64,000 nt of DNA from Opitutales bacterium. GTDB taxonomy: Bacteria > Verrucomicrobiota > Verrucomicrobiia > Opitutales > UBA953. This document shows positions 54,426 to 63,099 of the stretch, piece by piece. Position 1 is the stretch's first letter. Each line of letters opens with the position of its first letter. Position numbers and translations under genes: made by a program. The stretch lies in the NCBI GenBank assembly GCA_024697185.1, contig JAILGB010000007.1:39038-103037 (forward strand). Direction: 5' to 3'. The notes under the pieces were generated by a model. The model saw nothing but the letters and a program-made list of their open reading frames with translations. It had not been told where the DNA came from and searched no databases.

Positions 54426-54456
54426 TCAAAGTTTTCTCAATCAAGTGATCCTTTTG

Positions 54457-54488
54457 AAAACGCCGCCAGTTTTTTGGCGGTGTTTTTT
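54457..54488 (+). terminator. Intrinsic terminator of the bS21-bL28 operon (without the motif)
   Basis: AAAACGCCGCC pairs with GGCGGTGTTTT around an 8-nt T-rich loop and is followed by Ts. It shows that terminators here do not need the dispersed motif. Confidence 0.88.
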
Positions 54489-54540
54489 GTTGAAAAACAA
54501 CGAGCGACATTATAATTTTAATCATTAACAATTTGAAAAA

Positions 54541-55023
54541 ATGAGCAAAAATCTTTTGAAACTGATTCTTGAAGGCGAGCAGCTTTCGACAGAACAAATG
54601 GCGAGTATTTTGGCGACGACTCCGGAGGAGATTGAAAAACAGATGGCGGCTTTGCGGGAACAAAAAATTCTCTTGGGATGGCGTCCGGTGCTCAATCCTT
54701 CTTTTGAGGAGGATCAACGTGTCCGTGCGGTGATTGAGCTTAGGGTTTCTCCCGATGTCAGCGGCGGTTTTGACCGCATTGCGGATCGCGTCAGCCAGTT
54801 TGACCAGGTGGAATCCTGTTATTTGATGTCCGGCGGTTACGATTTGCTCGTCATTGTCAATGCGGACAATCTTTACAAAGTCGCCAATTTTGTGCACAAC
54901 CGTCTCGCGCGCATCGACGGCGTGCTTTCGACTTCGACGCATTTCATGTTGCGCGCCTACAAGGAAAGCGGCTTCGCCATTTCCCAACCCGAACATCCTG
55001 ACCGCCCGGCGGTCTCGCAATAG
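54541..55023 (+). CDS. Lrp/AsnC family regulator
   Basis: 160 residues. A short N-terminal HTH-like region (KLILEGEQLSTEQMASILATTPEEIEKQMAALREQKIL) is followed by the RAM/AsnC effector domain (RAVIELRVSPDVSGGFDRIADRVSQFDQVESCYLMSGGYDLLVIVNADN). Lrp-type proteins sense amino acids and form octamers. The neighbouring downstream aminotransferase (39 bp away) may be its target. TATAAT at 54511-54516 is a likely -10 box. Confidence 0.86.
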   Translation: MSKNLLKLILEGEQLSTEQMASILATTPEEIEKQMAALREQKILLGWRPVLNPSFEEDQRVRAVIELRVSPDVSGGFDRIADRVSQFDQVESCYLMSGGYDLLVIVNADNLYKVANFVHNRLARIDGVLSTSTHFMLRAYKESGFAISQPEHPDRPAVSQ

Positions 55024-55062
55024 TCGGCGGATTTTTTTGTTAATATAGAATTGTAGATAAAA

Positions 55063-56232
55063 ATGGACGCTTCTCGTTTTCTTGCCGACCATATTGTCTC
55101 TTTGCCCAAGTCGGGAATCCGTGATTTTTTTGCGATTGTTTCGCAGATGAAGGACGCGGTTTCTCTGGGTATCGGCGAACCGGATTTTGTGACGCCGTTT
55201 CATATTCGCGATGCTGCTATTATGGCGCTTGAGCGCGGACATACGAGTTATACGGACAATCGCGGTTTGATCCAGTTGCGCCGGGAGATTTCAAAATATG
55301 TCGCTGAAAATTTTGCTGCGGAATACGATCCCGAAACGGAGATTATGACGACGGTCGGCGTCTCCGAGGCGATGGACGGCATCATGCGCGCGATTTTGAA
55401 TCCCGGCGACAAGGTGATTTATCACGAGCCTTGCTATGTTTCCTATGCGCCGTCGATCAAGCTTTGTCATGCCGAGGCCATTCCCGTGGAGACGACCGCC
55501 GAGGATAAGTTTGCGATCAATATCGACGCTTTGCGCGCCGCCTGGCAGCCGGGAACAAAGGCTGTCGTTCTCAATTTCCCCACCAATCCGACCGGTGGCA
55601 CGGCGTCAAAGGAATTGCTCGAAGCGATTGCCAAGTTTGCGATCGAAAAAGATTTGCTGGTGATTTCGGATGAAATTTATTCGGAATTGACGTTTGAGGG
55701 TGTGCACACTTCGATTGTCTCGATACCGGGGATGCGGGAACGCACGATTTTCCTGCACGGCTTTTCCAAAGCCTTTGCGATGACGGGTTTCCGTGTCGGC
55801 TACGCTTGCGGTCCGGCTCCGATTATCGACGGTTTGCTCAAGGTGCATCAATACGGCATTCTTTGCGCTCCGATTGTTTCGCAGGAAGCGGCGATCGAGG
55901 CGCTCAAGAACGGAAAGCCGGCGATGCTTGAAATGCGCGAAAAATATCGGGAACGCCGCGATTTCATTGTGCGGCGTTTTAACGAACTCGGTTTGACTTG
56001 CCATTCGCCGCGCGGCTCCTTCTATGCGTTCCCGAATATCACGCGCTCGGGAATGTCTTCGATGGATTTCGCCAAAGGGCTTTTGCAGGCGGAACGCGTC
56101 GCCATCGTGCCGGGAACGGCGTTCGGCAAATGCGGCGAAGGTTTTTGCCGCGCCTCGTTTTCGACCTCCTACGCCAATATCGATGAAGCCTGCCGTCGTA
56201 TCGAGCGCTATTTGAAATCCTTGAAAGTTTAA
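55063..56232 (+). CDS. Class I/II PLP aminotransferase
   Basis: 389 residues, fold-type I. SLGIGEPDFVTPFHIRDAAI, YTDNRGLIQLRREISKY, EAMDGIMRAILNPGDKVIYHEPCYVSY, LNFPTNPTGG, ISDEIYSELTF, HGFSKAFAMTGFRVGY (Schiff-base Lys) and FCRASFSTSYANIDEACRRIERY with the carboxylate-binding Arg. Resembles aspartate/aromatic/MalY-like aminotransferases often paired with an Lrp regulator, as here. Substrate not resolved. Confidence 0.9.
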   Translation: MDASRFLADHIVSLPKSGIRDFFAIVSQMKDAVSLGIGEPDFVTPFHIRDAAIMALERGHTSYTDNRGLIQLRREISKYVAENFAAEYDPETEIMTTVGVSEAMDGIMRAILNPGDKVIYHEPCYVSYAPSIKLCHAEAIPVETTAEDKFAINIDALRAAWQPGTKAVVLNFPTNPTGGTASKELLEAIAKFAIEKDLLVISDEIYSELTFEGVHTSIVSIPGMRERTIFLHGFSKAFAMTGFRVGYACGPAPIIDGLLKVHQYGILCAPIVSQEAAIEALKNGKPAMLEMREKYRERRDFIVRRFNELGLTCHSPRGSFYAFPNITRSGMSSMDFAKGLLQAERVAIVPGTAFGKCGEGFCRASFSTSYANIDEACRRIERYLKSLKV

Positions 56233-56252
56233 GCGTTCCCGTCAAGGCGAAT

Positions 56253-56300
56253 GCGCGTTCCCGCCGGATTTAAAAAATTCACGGGAACGCGCTTTTTTTT
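56253..56300 (+). terminator. Intrinsic terminator made from an inverted motif pair
   Basis: GCGCGTTCCCG (56253-56263) pairs with CGGGAACGCGC (56282-56292), followed by eight T. A third motif copy lies just before it (56234). The T-run ends where the next promoter's -35 box starts. Confidence 0.9.
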
Positions 56301-56327
56301 GCCTTTGCCGGCAGGGACAATTATAAT
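56299..56327 (+). promoter_or_regulatory. Near-leaderless promoter of the SGNH hydrolase gene
   Basis: TTGCCT (56299-56304), 17-bp spacer, TATAAT (56322-56327), ATG at 56337; predicted leader of about three bases. Confidence 0.58.
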
Positions 56328-56336
56328 GAACTTGTT

Positions 56337-57341
56337 ATGAATTTTTTTAAACCCCTCGTCTCTTTTCTCGTTCTCGCAATCGCCGTTCCCGTCGTTTTTG
56401 CGGCGCGAACCACCAAAGTCGCCTGCGTCGGAGACAGCATCACGTTCGGCTATTTGATCCCGACGCGCGAAACGGAAGCCTATCCGGTCGTTTTGGGCAA
56501 ATTGTTGGGCGAAAATTATGAAGTGCGCAACTTCGGCAATCCCGGAAAGACCGCCGGCGACTATCCCGGTCAAAACGGCCGTTGGCTCGGAGATAACAAG
56601 GAACATAAGGCCTGTGTCGATTTTGAAGCGGACATTGTGATCTCCAACCTCGGCATCAATGACACCGGTCGCTGGTGGGACGCGAAACTTTTTGTGGAGG
56701 GTTATGAAAAATTGATCGCCGACTGGCTCGGCGGCAAAAAACCGCGCAAAGGCGTCAAATACCTGATGTGGACGGAACTCGCCCCCGATTTTCGCGGTCC
56801 CAAGGACGTCAAAAACTATCCCGGCAATATTTTCAAGGATTTTTCGTTCCCGCCGTCGGATAACGGGACGGCCGCGCGACACAAGGAAATTCACGCCTTG
56901 CTCGCCAAGATCGCCAAAAAAACCAACGCCTTCCCGCTCGACGCCTACAAACCGCTCCACAACCATCCCGAAATGTATCTCCCGGACGGCTTGCACCCCA
57001 ACGCCAAGGGCGCGCGTCGCATGGCGGAATTCACCTTTGCGGCTCTCGTCAAAAACAAGATTATAAAATACAGAGCCGTCGCGCCCAAAATTGTCCTGAA
57101 CTCCAATCCCCAAGCCGTGGTTTTGGAAAATCCCGGCAAAACAGCCATCTTGCTCGACAATTGTGGGCTCACTTGCGGCAAGGCGAAATTTGTTTTTGAA
57201 AACGCCACCGTTCTCGCTCCCGGCGAAAGCATCATGGTCTCATTTTCCGGCAGCACCGATCAAAAGGATCCCGGCTCGCCTTTGGTTTGCAAAGAGCAAA
57301 AAACAGACGACGCCGTTTTCGTTCTTCCCAAATATAAATAA
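56337..57341 (+). CDS. Secreted SGNH/GDSL hydrolase
   Basis: 334 residues with a signal peptide (about 1-22, ending VFAA). SGNH blocks: VACVGDSITFGYLIP (nucleophile Ser), NFGNPGKTAGDY, ISNLGINDTGRW (Asn) and LPDGLHPNAKGARRMA (Asp/His). These resemble sialate or polysaccharide O-acetylesterases. The last about 85 residues form a beta-rich domain (IVLNSNPQAVVLENPGKTAILLDNCGL...VLAPGESIMVSFSG) reminiscent of lamin-tail domains. Few motif copies. Its stop overlaps the queC start by one base. Confidence 0.84.
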   Translation: MNFFKPLVSFLVLAIAVPVVFAARTTKVACVGDSITFGYLIPTRETEAYPVVLGKLLGENYEVRNFGNPGKTAGDYPGQNGRWLGDNKEHKACVDFEADIVISNLGINDTGRWWDAKLFVEGYEKLIADWLGGKKPRKGVKYLMWTELAPDFRGPKDVKNYPGNIFKDFSFPPSDNGTAARHKEIHALLAKIAKKTNAFPLDAYKPLHNHPEMYLPDGLHPNAKGARRMAEFTFAALVKNKIIKYRAVAPKIVLNSNPQAVVLENPGKTAILLDNCGLTCGKAKFVFENATVLAPGESIMVSFSGSTDQKDPGSPLVCKEQKTDDAVFVLPKYK

Positions 57342-58003
57342 TGAAAAGTAGCGTTGTATTGCTTTCCGGCGGCTTGGACTCGACGGTGCTTTTGACCAAA
57401 CTGAAGGCGGAAGGCCGTCGCGTCGTGGCGATGGGCGTCGATTACGGTCAGCGGCATTCGCGGGAAATGGACGCGGCGCGGGCGATTTGCGCGCGCTTGG
57501 GCGTGGAATACCGCGTGGCGGATTTGAAATCGCTCGCGGGATTTTTTGGCGGGAACAGTCTGACCGATCACACGCAGGCGGTTTACGAAGGCGATTACGA
57601 CGAAGAGGGAATGAAAACGACGGTCGTTCCCGCGAGAAACTTGATTTTGATTTCCGTCGCGACCGCTTGGGCGATTTCCCTCAAATGCGATTCCGTCGCT
57701 TATGCCGCCCACGGCGGCGACCATGCGATTTATCCCGATTGCCGTCCCGCGTTCGCGGAGGCTCTGGACAAAGTCGTTCAGATTTCCGACTGGCACAAAG
57801 TGGTTTTGGAGCGTCCGTTCGTGGCGATGGACAAGGCGCAGATTGTGCGTTTGGGAGCCGAGCTCGGCGCGCCGCTGGAACTTACCTGGTCGTGTTACAA
57901 GGGCGGGAACGCGCATTGCGGCAAATGTTCCACTTGCCGGGAACGCCGCGAGGCTTTTCGCGCCGCCGGCGTTCCCGATCCGACACACTACGAGGAGGAT
58001 TGA
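57341..58003 (+). CDS. queC: 7-cyano-7-deazaguanine synthase
   Basis: 220 residues. Converts 7-carboxy-7-deazaguanine to preQ0 in queuosine synthesis. PP-loop VVLLSGGLDSTVLL, MGVDYGQRHSREMDAA, VVPARNLILISVATAWA and the zinc-binding CYKGGNAHCGKCSTCRERREAF near the end. Other queuosine genes are not in the window. Confidence 0.96.
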   Translation: MKSSVVLLSGGLDSTVLLTKLKAEGRRVVAMGVDYGQRHSREMDAARAICARLGVEYRVADLKSLAGFFGGNSLTDHTQAVYEGDYDEEGMKTTVVPARNLILISVATAWAISLKCDSVAYAAHGGDHAIYPDCRPAFAEALDKVVQISDWHKVVLERPFVAMDKAQIVRLGAELGAPLELTWSCYKGGNAHCGKCSTCRERREAFRAAGVPDPTHYEED

Positions 58004-58006
58004 AAA

Positions 58007-59284
58007 ATGGAAATTTCTTCAAAGCTTTTTGAACGGGCGCAACGTTTGATCCCGGGCGGGGTCAATTCTCCGGTTCGCGCGTTTCGCAATGTCGGCAGAT
58101 CTCCGTTTTATACGGAACACGCGGACGGCTGCCGCTTGTTTACGCCCGACGGGAACGAATTTGTCGATTATGTGCTGACATGGGGACCGGCGATTTTTGG
58201 TCACAACGATCCCGAAATCCGCGCCGCCGTTCACGCGGCTGTTGACAAAGGGCTCGGCTTCGGCACCAATGCGATCGACGAATTGCGAATGGCGGAACTG
58301 ATCCGCGAACTCGTTCCCGCGGCGGAAAAAGTCCGTATGACAAATTCCGGCACCGAGGCGACGATGGCGGCGATCCGCCTGGCGCGCGGTTTTACCGGAC
58401 GCGATGTGATTGTAAAATTTGACGGCTGTTATCACGGGCATGTCGATTCGCTTTTGGTCAAGGCTGGCAGCGGCGCGCTCACGCACGGCAACCCGGACAG
58501 CGCCGGCGTTCCCGCGGCTTTTGCGCGGGAGACGATCGTGATCCCCTACAACGATTTTGAAGCGCTCAAAAATGTTTTTACCGCCCGCGGGAACGAGATT
58601 GCCGCCGTTATCGTCGAGCCGTTTATGGGCAATGTCGGTTTTGTGATGCCCAAGCCCGGATTTTTGCAGGCTTTGCGCGATTGCACCCGTTCGGCGGGCG
58701 CGCTTTTGATTTTTGATGAGGTTATGACCGGTTTTCGCATTTCCATTGCGGGGACGATGGGTATTCACGATGTCCGTCCGGATTTGGTTTGCCTCGGCAA
58801 AATTATCGGCGGCGGTTTGCCGGTCGGCGCTTTTGCGGGCAGGGCGGAGATCATGGACTGTCTCGCCCCACTCGGACCGGTTTACCACGCGGGAACGTTT
58901 TGCGGCAATCCGATCGTCTTGGCGGCAGGCGTCGCGGCGTTGGAAAAGTTGAAAAAGGCGTCGCCTTACGCTCAAATGCACGCGGCGGGAACGGCAATCT
59001 CCGACGCGCTCGAATCGACGGCGCGGGAACGCGGCATCGCGCTCCAGGTCCCGCATTGCGGCGGGATGTTCGCGCTGTTTTTCAACGATGTTCCCGTGAC
59101 AAACGCCGCAACAGCGATGGCGAGCGACGGCGAAAAAACAAAGCGGCTTTTCAACGAGGCTCTCGACAACGGCGTTTTTCTGCCGCCGTCGCCGTTTGAA
59201 TCCTGTTTTTTGAGCAGCGCCCACGACGGGAACGCGATCGAAAAGACAATCCGGGTGCTCTGTGACGCCCTCAGACGGCTTTAA
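58007..59284 (+). CDS. hemL: Glutamate-1-semialdehyde 2,1-aminomutase
   Basis: 425 residues. LIPGGVNSPVRAFRNVGRSPFY, YVLTWGPAIFGHNDPEI, NSGTEATMAAIRLARGFTGRD, KFDGCYHGHVDSLLVKAGSG, LIFDEVMTGFRI and CLGKIIGGGLPVGAFAG with the PLP Lys. Makes 5-aminolevulinate in the C5 heme pathway. It lies 3 bp after queC. About eight motif copies. Confidence 0.97.
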   Translation: MEISSKLFERAQRLIPGGVNSPVRAFRNVGRSPFYTEHADGCRLFTPDGNEFVDYVLTWGPAIFGHNDPEIRAAVHAAVDKGLGFGTNAIDELRMAELIRELVPAAEKVRMTNSGTEATMAAIRLARGFTGRDVIVKFDGCYHGHVDSLLVKAGSGALTHGNPDSAGVPAAFARETIVIPYNDFEALKNVFTARGNEIAAVIVEPFMGNVGFVMPKPGFLQALRDCTRSAGALLIFDEVMTGFRISIAGTMGIHDVRPDLVCLGKIIGGGLPVGAFAGRAEIMDCLAPLGPVYHAGTFCGNPIVLAAGVAALEKLKKASPYAQMHAAGTAISDALESTARERGIALQVPHCGGMFALFFNDVPVTNAATAMASDGEKTKRLFNEALDNGVFLPPSPFESCFLSSAHDGNAIEKTIRVLCDALRRL

Positions 59285-59304
59285 AAAACAATCCAAAGAA
59301 TTCC

Positions 59305-59333
59305 TTGCCCGCCTCCGGTCAAATTTTTAGAAT
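59305..59333 (+). promoter_or_regulatory. Leaderless promoter of a membrane-protein gene
   Basis: TTGCCC (59305-59310), 17-bp spacer, TAGAAT (59328-59333). The ATG at 59340 starts 7 nt after the -10 box. Confidence 0.55.
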
Positions 59334-59339
59334 GGTGAT

Positions 59340-59891
59340 ATGCAGACGCTTCAGAACACTTATTTTGCCGTTGCGATAGTTTTTGCGCTTGTGGCGGCAA
59401 TCTTTTTTTGCGGGAACGAGCGTGTCAAAAAATTTTGTTTGGGCTTGCCGCGTTCGGATTTTGCGGGAAGATTTTTGTGGGCTGCCGCTCTCGTGTGGTT
59501 TTTTTATCATCTTTACACGCTCGATGAAGTTGATTTCGCGGGATTCCCGCGCTGGCCGGTCATTGTCGTCTTTATGGCGGCGGGAACGCTGGCGTTCAAA
59601 TATTTGTCAGATTTGCTGAGTCTGCGCGCCTTGGCGGTTCTGACGCTTTTTGGAGCCAACGAACTCTTGAAAATCGGTTATACCTTTGTGCCTTATTCGC
59701 GGGTTTTGGCGGGAACGGTCTATCTCTTTGTCATCGCGGCGCTTTTTGTCGGCGCCTCGCCGTATTTGTTGCGCAACTGGCTGACCTGGTCCTTCGGAAC
59801 GCGCGGCCATCGTTTTGTCGCGGGAACGCTGTTCGCGCTCCTGGCGCTCGCCAACGCCGCACAGGGCGCCTATTTGTTTTGGATTATCTGA
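59340..59891 (+). CDS. Uncharacterised integral membrane protein
   Basis: 183 residues, five to six hydrophobic segments (FAVAIVFALVAAIFFCGN, FLWAAALVWFFYHLYTL, WPVIVVFMAAGTLAFKYL, VYLFVIAALFVGASPYLL, FVAGTLFALLALANAAQGAYLF). No family recognised. Several AGT residues come from motif copies inside membrane helices. Next gene (gmk) starts 13 bp later and may be co-transcribed. Confidence 0.75.
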   Translation: MQTLQNTYFAVAIVFALVAAIFFCGNERVKKFCLGLPRSDFAGRFLWAAALVWFFYHLYTLDEVDFAGFPRWPVIVVFMAAGTLAFKYLSDLLSLRALAVLTLFGANELLKIGYTFVPYSRVLAGTVYLFVIAALFVGASPYLLRNWLTWSFGTRGHRFVAGTLFALLALANAAQGAYLFWII

Positions 59892-59904
59892 CGCAAAAAA
59901 TCTC

Positions 59905-60507
59905 ATGCTTTCGCCTCATCCTGTTCTAATGCTCATCTCGGGTCCTGCCGGCAGCGGCAAGACAACGCTTTGCGATCGTTTGACGGCGGCGTTCCCGCAA
60001 GAAATCGCCCGCGCGGTCACTTGCACGACACGGGCGCCCCGCGGGAACGAAAAAGACGGCGTCGATTATTTTTTCCTGAGCCGCGAAGCTTTTGAGGCGG
60101 GCATTGCCGCCGGTGATTTTTTGGAACACGCCCACGTCCATTCCAATCTCTATGGCGTGCGGCGCGCGCAGGTGCGGGAACGCCTCGAAGCCGGCAAAAA
60201 CGTTATCGTCAATCTCGATGTGCAGGGCGCGGCGACATTGCGAAAAGTCGCAGCGGGCGACGCAAGCCTCCGTTCGGCACTGGTTTCCGTTTTTGTAATG
60301 CCGCCGAGCGTCGAAGAACTTCGTTCCCGCCTCACAGGACGCGCGACCGACGCCGCGGATGAAATCGAGCGGCGGATGAAAGTCGCGCTCGAGGAAATGC
60401 GCCGTGCGGAGGAATTTGATTTTTGTTTGGTGTCAGGCGACCGCGAATCCGATTTCAAACGGATCTGCGCGATTTACGAAGCCGCCAAAATGAGAGTCGC
60501 CCGCTGA
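59905..60507 (+). CDS. gmk: Guanylate kinase
   Basis: 200 residues from ATG59905. LMLISGPAGSGKTTLCDRL (P loop), AVTCTTRAPRGNEKDGVDYFFLSREAFEAGIAAGDFLEHAHVHSNLYGV (GMP-binding), VIVNLDVQGAATLRK, and the lid and C-terminal regions are as in bacterial Gmk. Phosphorylates GMP to GDP. A motif copy encodes GNE in the GMP-binding loop. Stop and next start overlap (TGATG). Confidence 0.95.
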   Translation: MLSPHPVLMLISGPAGSGKTTLCDRLTAAFPQEIARAVTCTTRAPRGNEKDGVDYFFLSREAFEAGIAAGDFLEHAHVHSNLYGVRRAQVRERLEAGKNVIVNLDVQGAATLRKVAAGDASLRSALVSVFVMPPSVEELRSRLTGRATDAADEIERRMKVALEEMRRAEEFDFCLVSGDRESDFKRICAIYEAAKMRVAR

Positions 60508-61457
60508 TGCGCCGCAAGCAAAGCTCCCGTTTTAAACTCGCCCCCGCGATGAAAGTCGCAATGGGCGATTTTTTGTCCTATCTCGATCTCGAACGCGGGC
60601 TTTCCAAAAACACCCATTGCTCCTACGAAAAAGATTTGCTCGAATTTGGCGATTTTGTCTGCAAAAAACAGATTGCCGACTGGACGGACGTGCAGGCGGA
60701 ACATGTTTCCGAATGGCTCGCCCGTCTCAATGCCGACGGCATCTCCGCCCGCAGCGTCGCCCGAAAATTGTCGGCGCTTCATCTTTTGGCAAAATGGTTG
60801 GTCGTCGAAGGGCAGCGCGCGGATGATTTTTGCGAAATCGTCTCGCGGCCGACAATCGGCAAAAGCGTTCCCGAGGCGCCGACCGAAGAGGAAATCACCC
60901 GGCTGCTCGACGCTCCCGTTCCCGCGACTCCCCAAGGCCTTCGGGATCGGGCGATGCTCGAACTGATGTATAGTTCCGGTTTGCGCGCCAGCGAAATCTG
61001 CGGGCTCGAACTCCAATCGCTCAACCTCGAAGACGGCGTTATCCTCGTGCACGGCAAAGGCAATAAAGAACGTCTTGTTCCCGTCGGCAAAAGTGCCGTC
61101 AAAGCCCTCACCAATTACCTTTATGACGAGGGCGGCCGCCAAAAACTCGTCAAGGCGAAAACAGGCAGCGCCGTTTTCCTCAGCCAGTGGGGAAGGGCGA
61201 TTTCGCGAAAAATGCTTTGGGTGCTCGTGCAAGAATGGACAACGCGCGCGGGAATCACAAAAAAAATCCATCCGCACGAACTCCGCCACGCCTTCGCGAC
61301 CCATCTGCTCGCCCACGGCGCGGACTTGCGTTCGATTCAGGAAATGCTCGGACACGCCAATATCTCAACGACGGAAATCTACACCGCCGTCGCCAAAACC
61401 CGCCTTATCGGCGAGCACGCCCGCACCCATCCCTTGGAGCGAAAACCCAAGTCCTGA
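60507..61457 (+). CDS. xerD: Xer-type tyrosine recombinase
   Basis: 316 residues from ATG60507, overlapping the gmk stop. An N-terminal SAM-like DNA-binding domain (FLSYLDLERGLSKNTHCSYEKDLLEFGDFV) precedes the catalytic domain with SSGLRASEICGL (Arg I), VHGKGNKERLVPVG (Lys), HPHELRHAFATHLLAHGADL (H-x-x-R), LGHANISTTEIYTAV (His/Trp position and Tyr nucleophile). The context beside gmk and the size fit the chromosomal dimer-resolution XerD/XerC rather than a phage integrase; D versus C is not certain. Confidence 0.88.
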   Translation: MRRKQSSRFKLAPAMKVAMGDFLSYLDLERGLSKNTHCSYEKDLLEFGDFVCKKQIADWTDVQAEHVSEWLARLNADGISARSVARKLSALHLLAKWLVVEGQRADDFCEIVSRPTIGKSVPEAPTEEEITRLLDAPVPATPQGLRDRAMLELMYSSGLRASEICGLELQSLNLEDGVILVHGKGNKERLVPVGKSAVKALTNYLYDEGGRQKLVKAKTGSAVFLSQWGRAISRKMLWVLVQEWTTRAGITKKIHPHELRHAFATHLLAHGADLRSIQEMLGHANISTTEIYTAVAKTRLIGEHARTHPLERKPKS

Positions 61458-61463
61458 ACTTTT

Positions 61464-61491
61464 GCGGGAACGGCAAAAACCTCGTTCCCGC
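61464..61491. terminator. Possible bidirectional hairpin between convergent genes
   Basis: GCGGGAACG (61464-61472) pairs with CGTTCCCGC (61483-61491) with a 10-nt loop, between convergent xerD and the L,D-transpeptidase gene. No clear U-run, so its activity is doubtful. Confidence 0.4.
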
Positions 61492-61517
61492 GAGTGAAAA
61501 ATCCCATTCCCGTCTGT

Positions 61518-62066
61518 TCAGACGATGAGAAGTCTGGCGGGAACGGCGATTTGCCCAAAAAGTTTGATGATGGCGTCGTTGGCCATAAGAAGGCAGCCGT
61601 GGGAATTGGGCGTGCCGAGTTTGGCTTCCTGGTTGGTGCCGTGAATATAGACATAGCGTTCGAAGGTATCGACGTTCCCGCCGCGATTGTGTCCCGCCTC
61701 TTCGCCCGTAAGCCGCAAAATTCTCGAAGTGATCAAATTGCAGTCCGGCTTGTTTTTGAGCCATTCGCTAAAATGAATTCCCGTCGGGCACCGGGCGACA
61801 AAAACCGTTCCCGCGGGAACGCCTTCGCCGATTTTTTCGATAACGCTGAAAAGTCCGTCCGGTGTGCCGAGCGAATCCTTGACGCAGGACGGCGCCGCGC
61901 GCGAAGTCGAGATCGGAAAGTCGCAAACGACGTTCCCGTCGCGCAGATACGCCATCCGCTGGTGGCGAATGCTGGCGAGCAAAACATCGCGCGTCAAAGG
62001 GATGCCATATTCTTCGCATTTGCTTTTGAGTTGCAAAAATAGTATAGTCGTATCAAATGGCATCAT
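61518..62066 (-). CDS. L,D-transpeptidase (YkuD family)
   Basis: 182 residues. The YkuD domain covers most of the protein: DFPISTSRAAPSCVKDSLGTPDGLFSV and the catalytic HGTNQEAKLGTPNSHGCLLM (His-x14-17-SHGC with the nucleophile Cys). Cross-links peptidoglycan 3-3 or attaches proteins. No signal peptide is visible in the modelled N-terminus (MMPFDTTILFLQLKSKCEEYG), so the true start may differ or the substrate access is unusual. Its 5' end overlaps the divergent asd start by up to 10 bp. Confidence 0.85.
   Translation of the reverse strand: MMPFDTTILFLQLKSKCEEYGIPLTRDVLLASIRHQRMAYLRDGNVVCDFPISTSRAAPSCVKDSLGTPDGLFSVIEKIGEGVPAGTVFVARCPTGIHFSEWLKNKPDCNLITSRILRLTGEEAGHNRGGNVDTFERYVYIHGTNQEAKLGTPNSHGCLLMANDAIIKLFGQIAVPARLLIV
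62020..62048 (+). promoter_or_regulatory. asd promoter lying inside the divergent L,D-transpeptidase gene
   Basis: TTGCTT (62020-62025), 17-bp spacer, TATAGT (62043-62048); the asd ATG (62057) starts 9 nt past the -10 box. Confidence 0.5.
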
Positions 62067-63076
62067 ATAAATTAGGTATTGTAGGCGTCACAGGCGCTGT
62101 CGGTCAAGAAATTCTTTCGTTGCTCGCGGCACGAAATTTTTCGATTTCAGAAATCCGCCTCATGGCGTCTGCCCGTTCTGCGGGAACGCCGATTGAGTTT
62201 GGCGGCAAAATCCACACGGTGATCGAAGCGACTCCCGAAGCTTTTGAAGGGCTCGATTTTGCCATCTTTTCCGCCGGAGGCGACATCTCCCGCGCGCTCG
62301 CTCCCGAAGCGGTCAAGCGCGGCTGCATCGTTATCGACAACAGCTCGGCGTTCCGTATGAATCCCGAGGTCCCGCTTGTTGTTCCCGAAATCAACGCGCA
62401 TGCGCTCAAAAATCACAAAGGCATCATCGCCAATCCCAATTGTTCGACGGCGATCGCGTTGATGGGACTTTATCCGCTGCACAAGGCTTTCGGCCTCAAA
62501 CGCTTTTTTGCCTCCACTTATCAGGCTGTCTCCGGCACGGGCGCCAAGGCGATGGCGGAACTCAAGCAGCAAGTTTTCGCCTGGACAAAAAACGAGGCAA
62601 TCGAACACAACGTCTATCCGCATCAGATCGCGTTCAATGTTTTGCCGCATGTCGATTCCTTCCTCGATACGGGTTATACCAAGGAGGAGATGAAGATGCT
62701 CAACGAAGGCAGAAAAATTTTGGAACTGCCCGAACTCGTTGCGACCTGCACCTGCGTTCGCGTTCCCGTCATGCGCGCACACTCGATTTCCATCGACGCC
62801 GAGTTTGAACGTCCGGTCGATCTCGCGGTCGCCCGCAAAGCCATCGAAGACTTTTCGGGCGCCGAGCTCAAGGACGATCCCGCCAACAAGATTTACCCGA
62901 TGCCGCTCGATTATCAGGGCAAGGTGAAATGCGGCGTCGGCCGTATTCGCAAAAATATCGCGTTTGACAACGGACTCGCGCTTTGGGTCGCCGGCGACCA
63001 GCTTTGGAAAGGTGCCGCCCTCAACGCGATCCAGATCGCCGAGGAAATGGACCGTCAGGGGATTTTGAAAAAATAG
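62057..63076 (+). CDS. asd: Aspartate-semialdehyde dehydrogenase
   Basis: 339 residues. YKLGIVGVTGAVGQEILSLL (NADP-binding), MASARSAGTPIEF, VIDNSSAFRMNPEVPLVVPEIN, NPNCSTAIALMGLYPL with the catalytic Cys, AVSGTGAKAM and CTCVRVPVMRAHS with the catalytic His. Makes aspartate semialdehyde for lysine/diaminopimelate, threonine and methionine. The motif-encoded SAGTP lies where most enzymes have SAG-K/R. Followed by a motif-based terminator. Confidence 0.97.
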   Translation: MASYKLGIVGVTGAVGQEILSLLAARNFSISEIRLMASARSAGTPIEFGGKIHTVIEATPEAFEGLDFAIFSAGGDISRALAPEAVKRGCIVIDNSSAFRMNPEVPLVVPEINAHALKNHKGIIANPNCSTAIALMGLYPLHKAFGLKRFFASTYQAVSGTGAKAMAELKQQVFAWTKNEAIEHNVYPHQIAFNVLPHVDSFLDTGYTKEEMKMLNEGRKILELPELVATCTCVRVPVMRAHSISIDAEFERPVDLAVARKAIEDFSGAELKDDPANKIYPMPLDYQGKVKCGVGRIRKNIAFDNGLALWVAGDQLWKGAALNAIQIAEEMDRQGILKK

Positions 63077-63099
63077 TTTTTCGCCGTTCCCGTAAAAAC

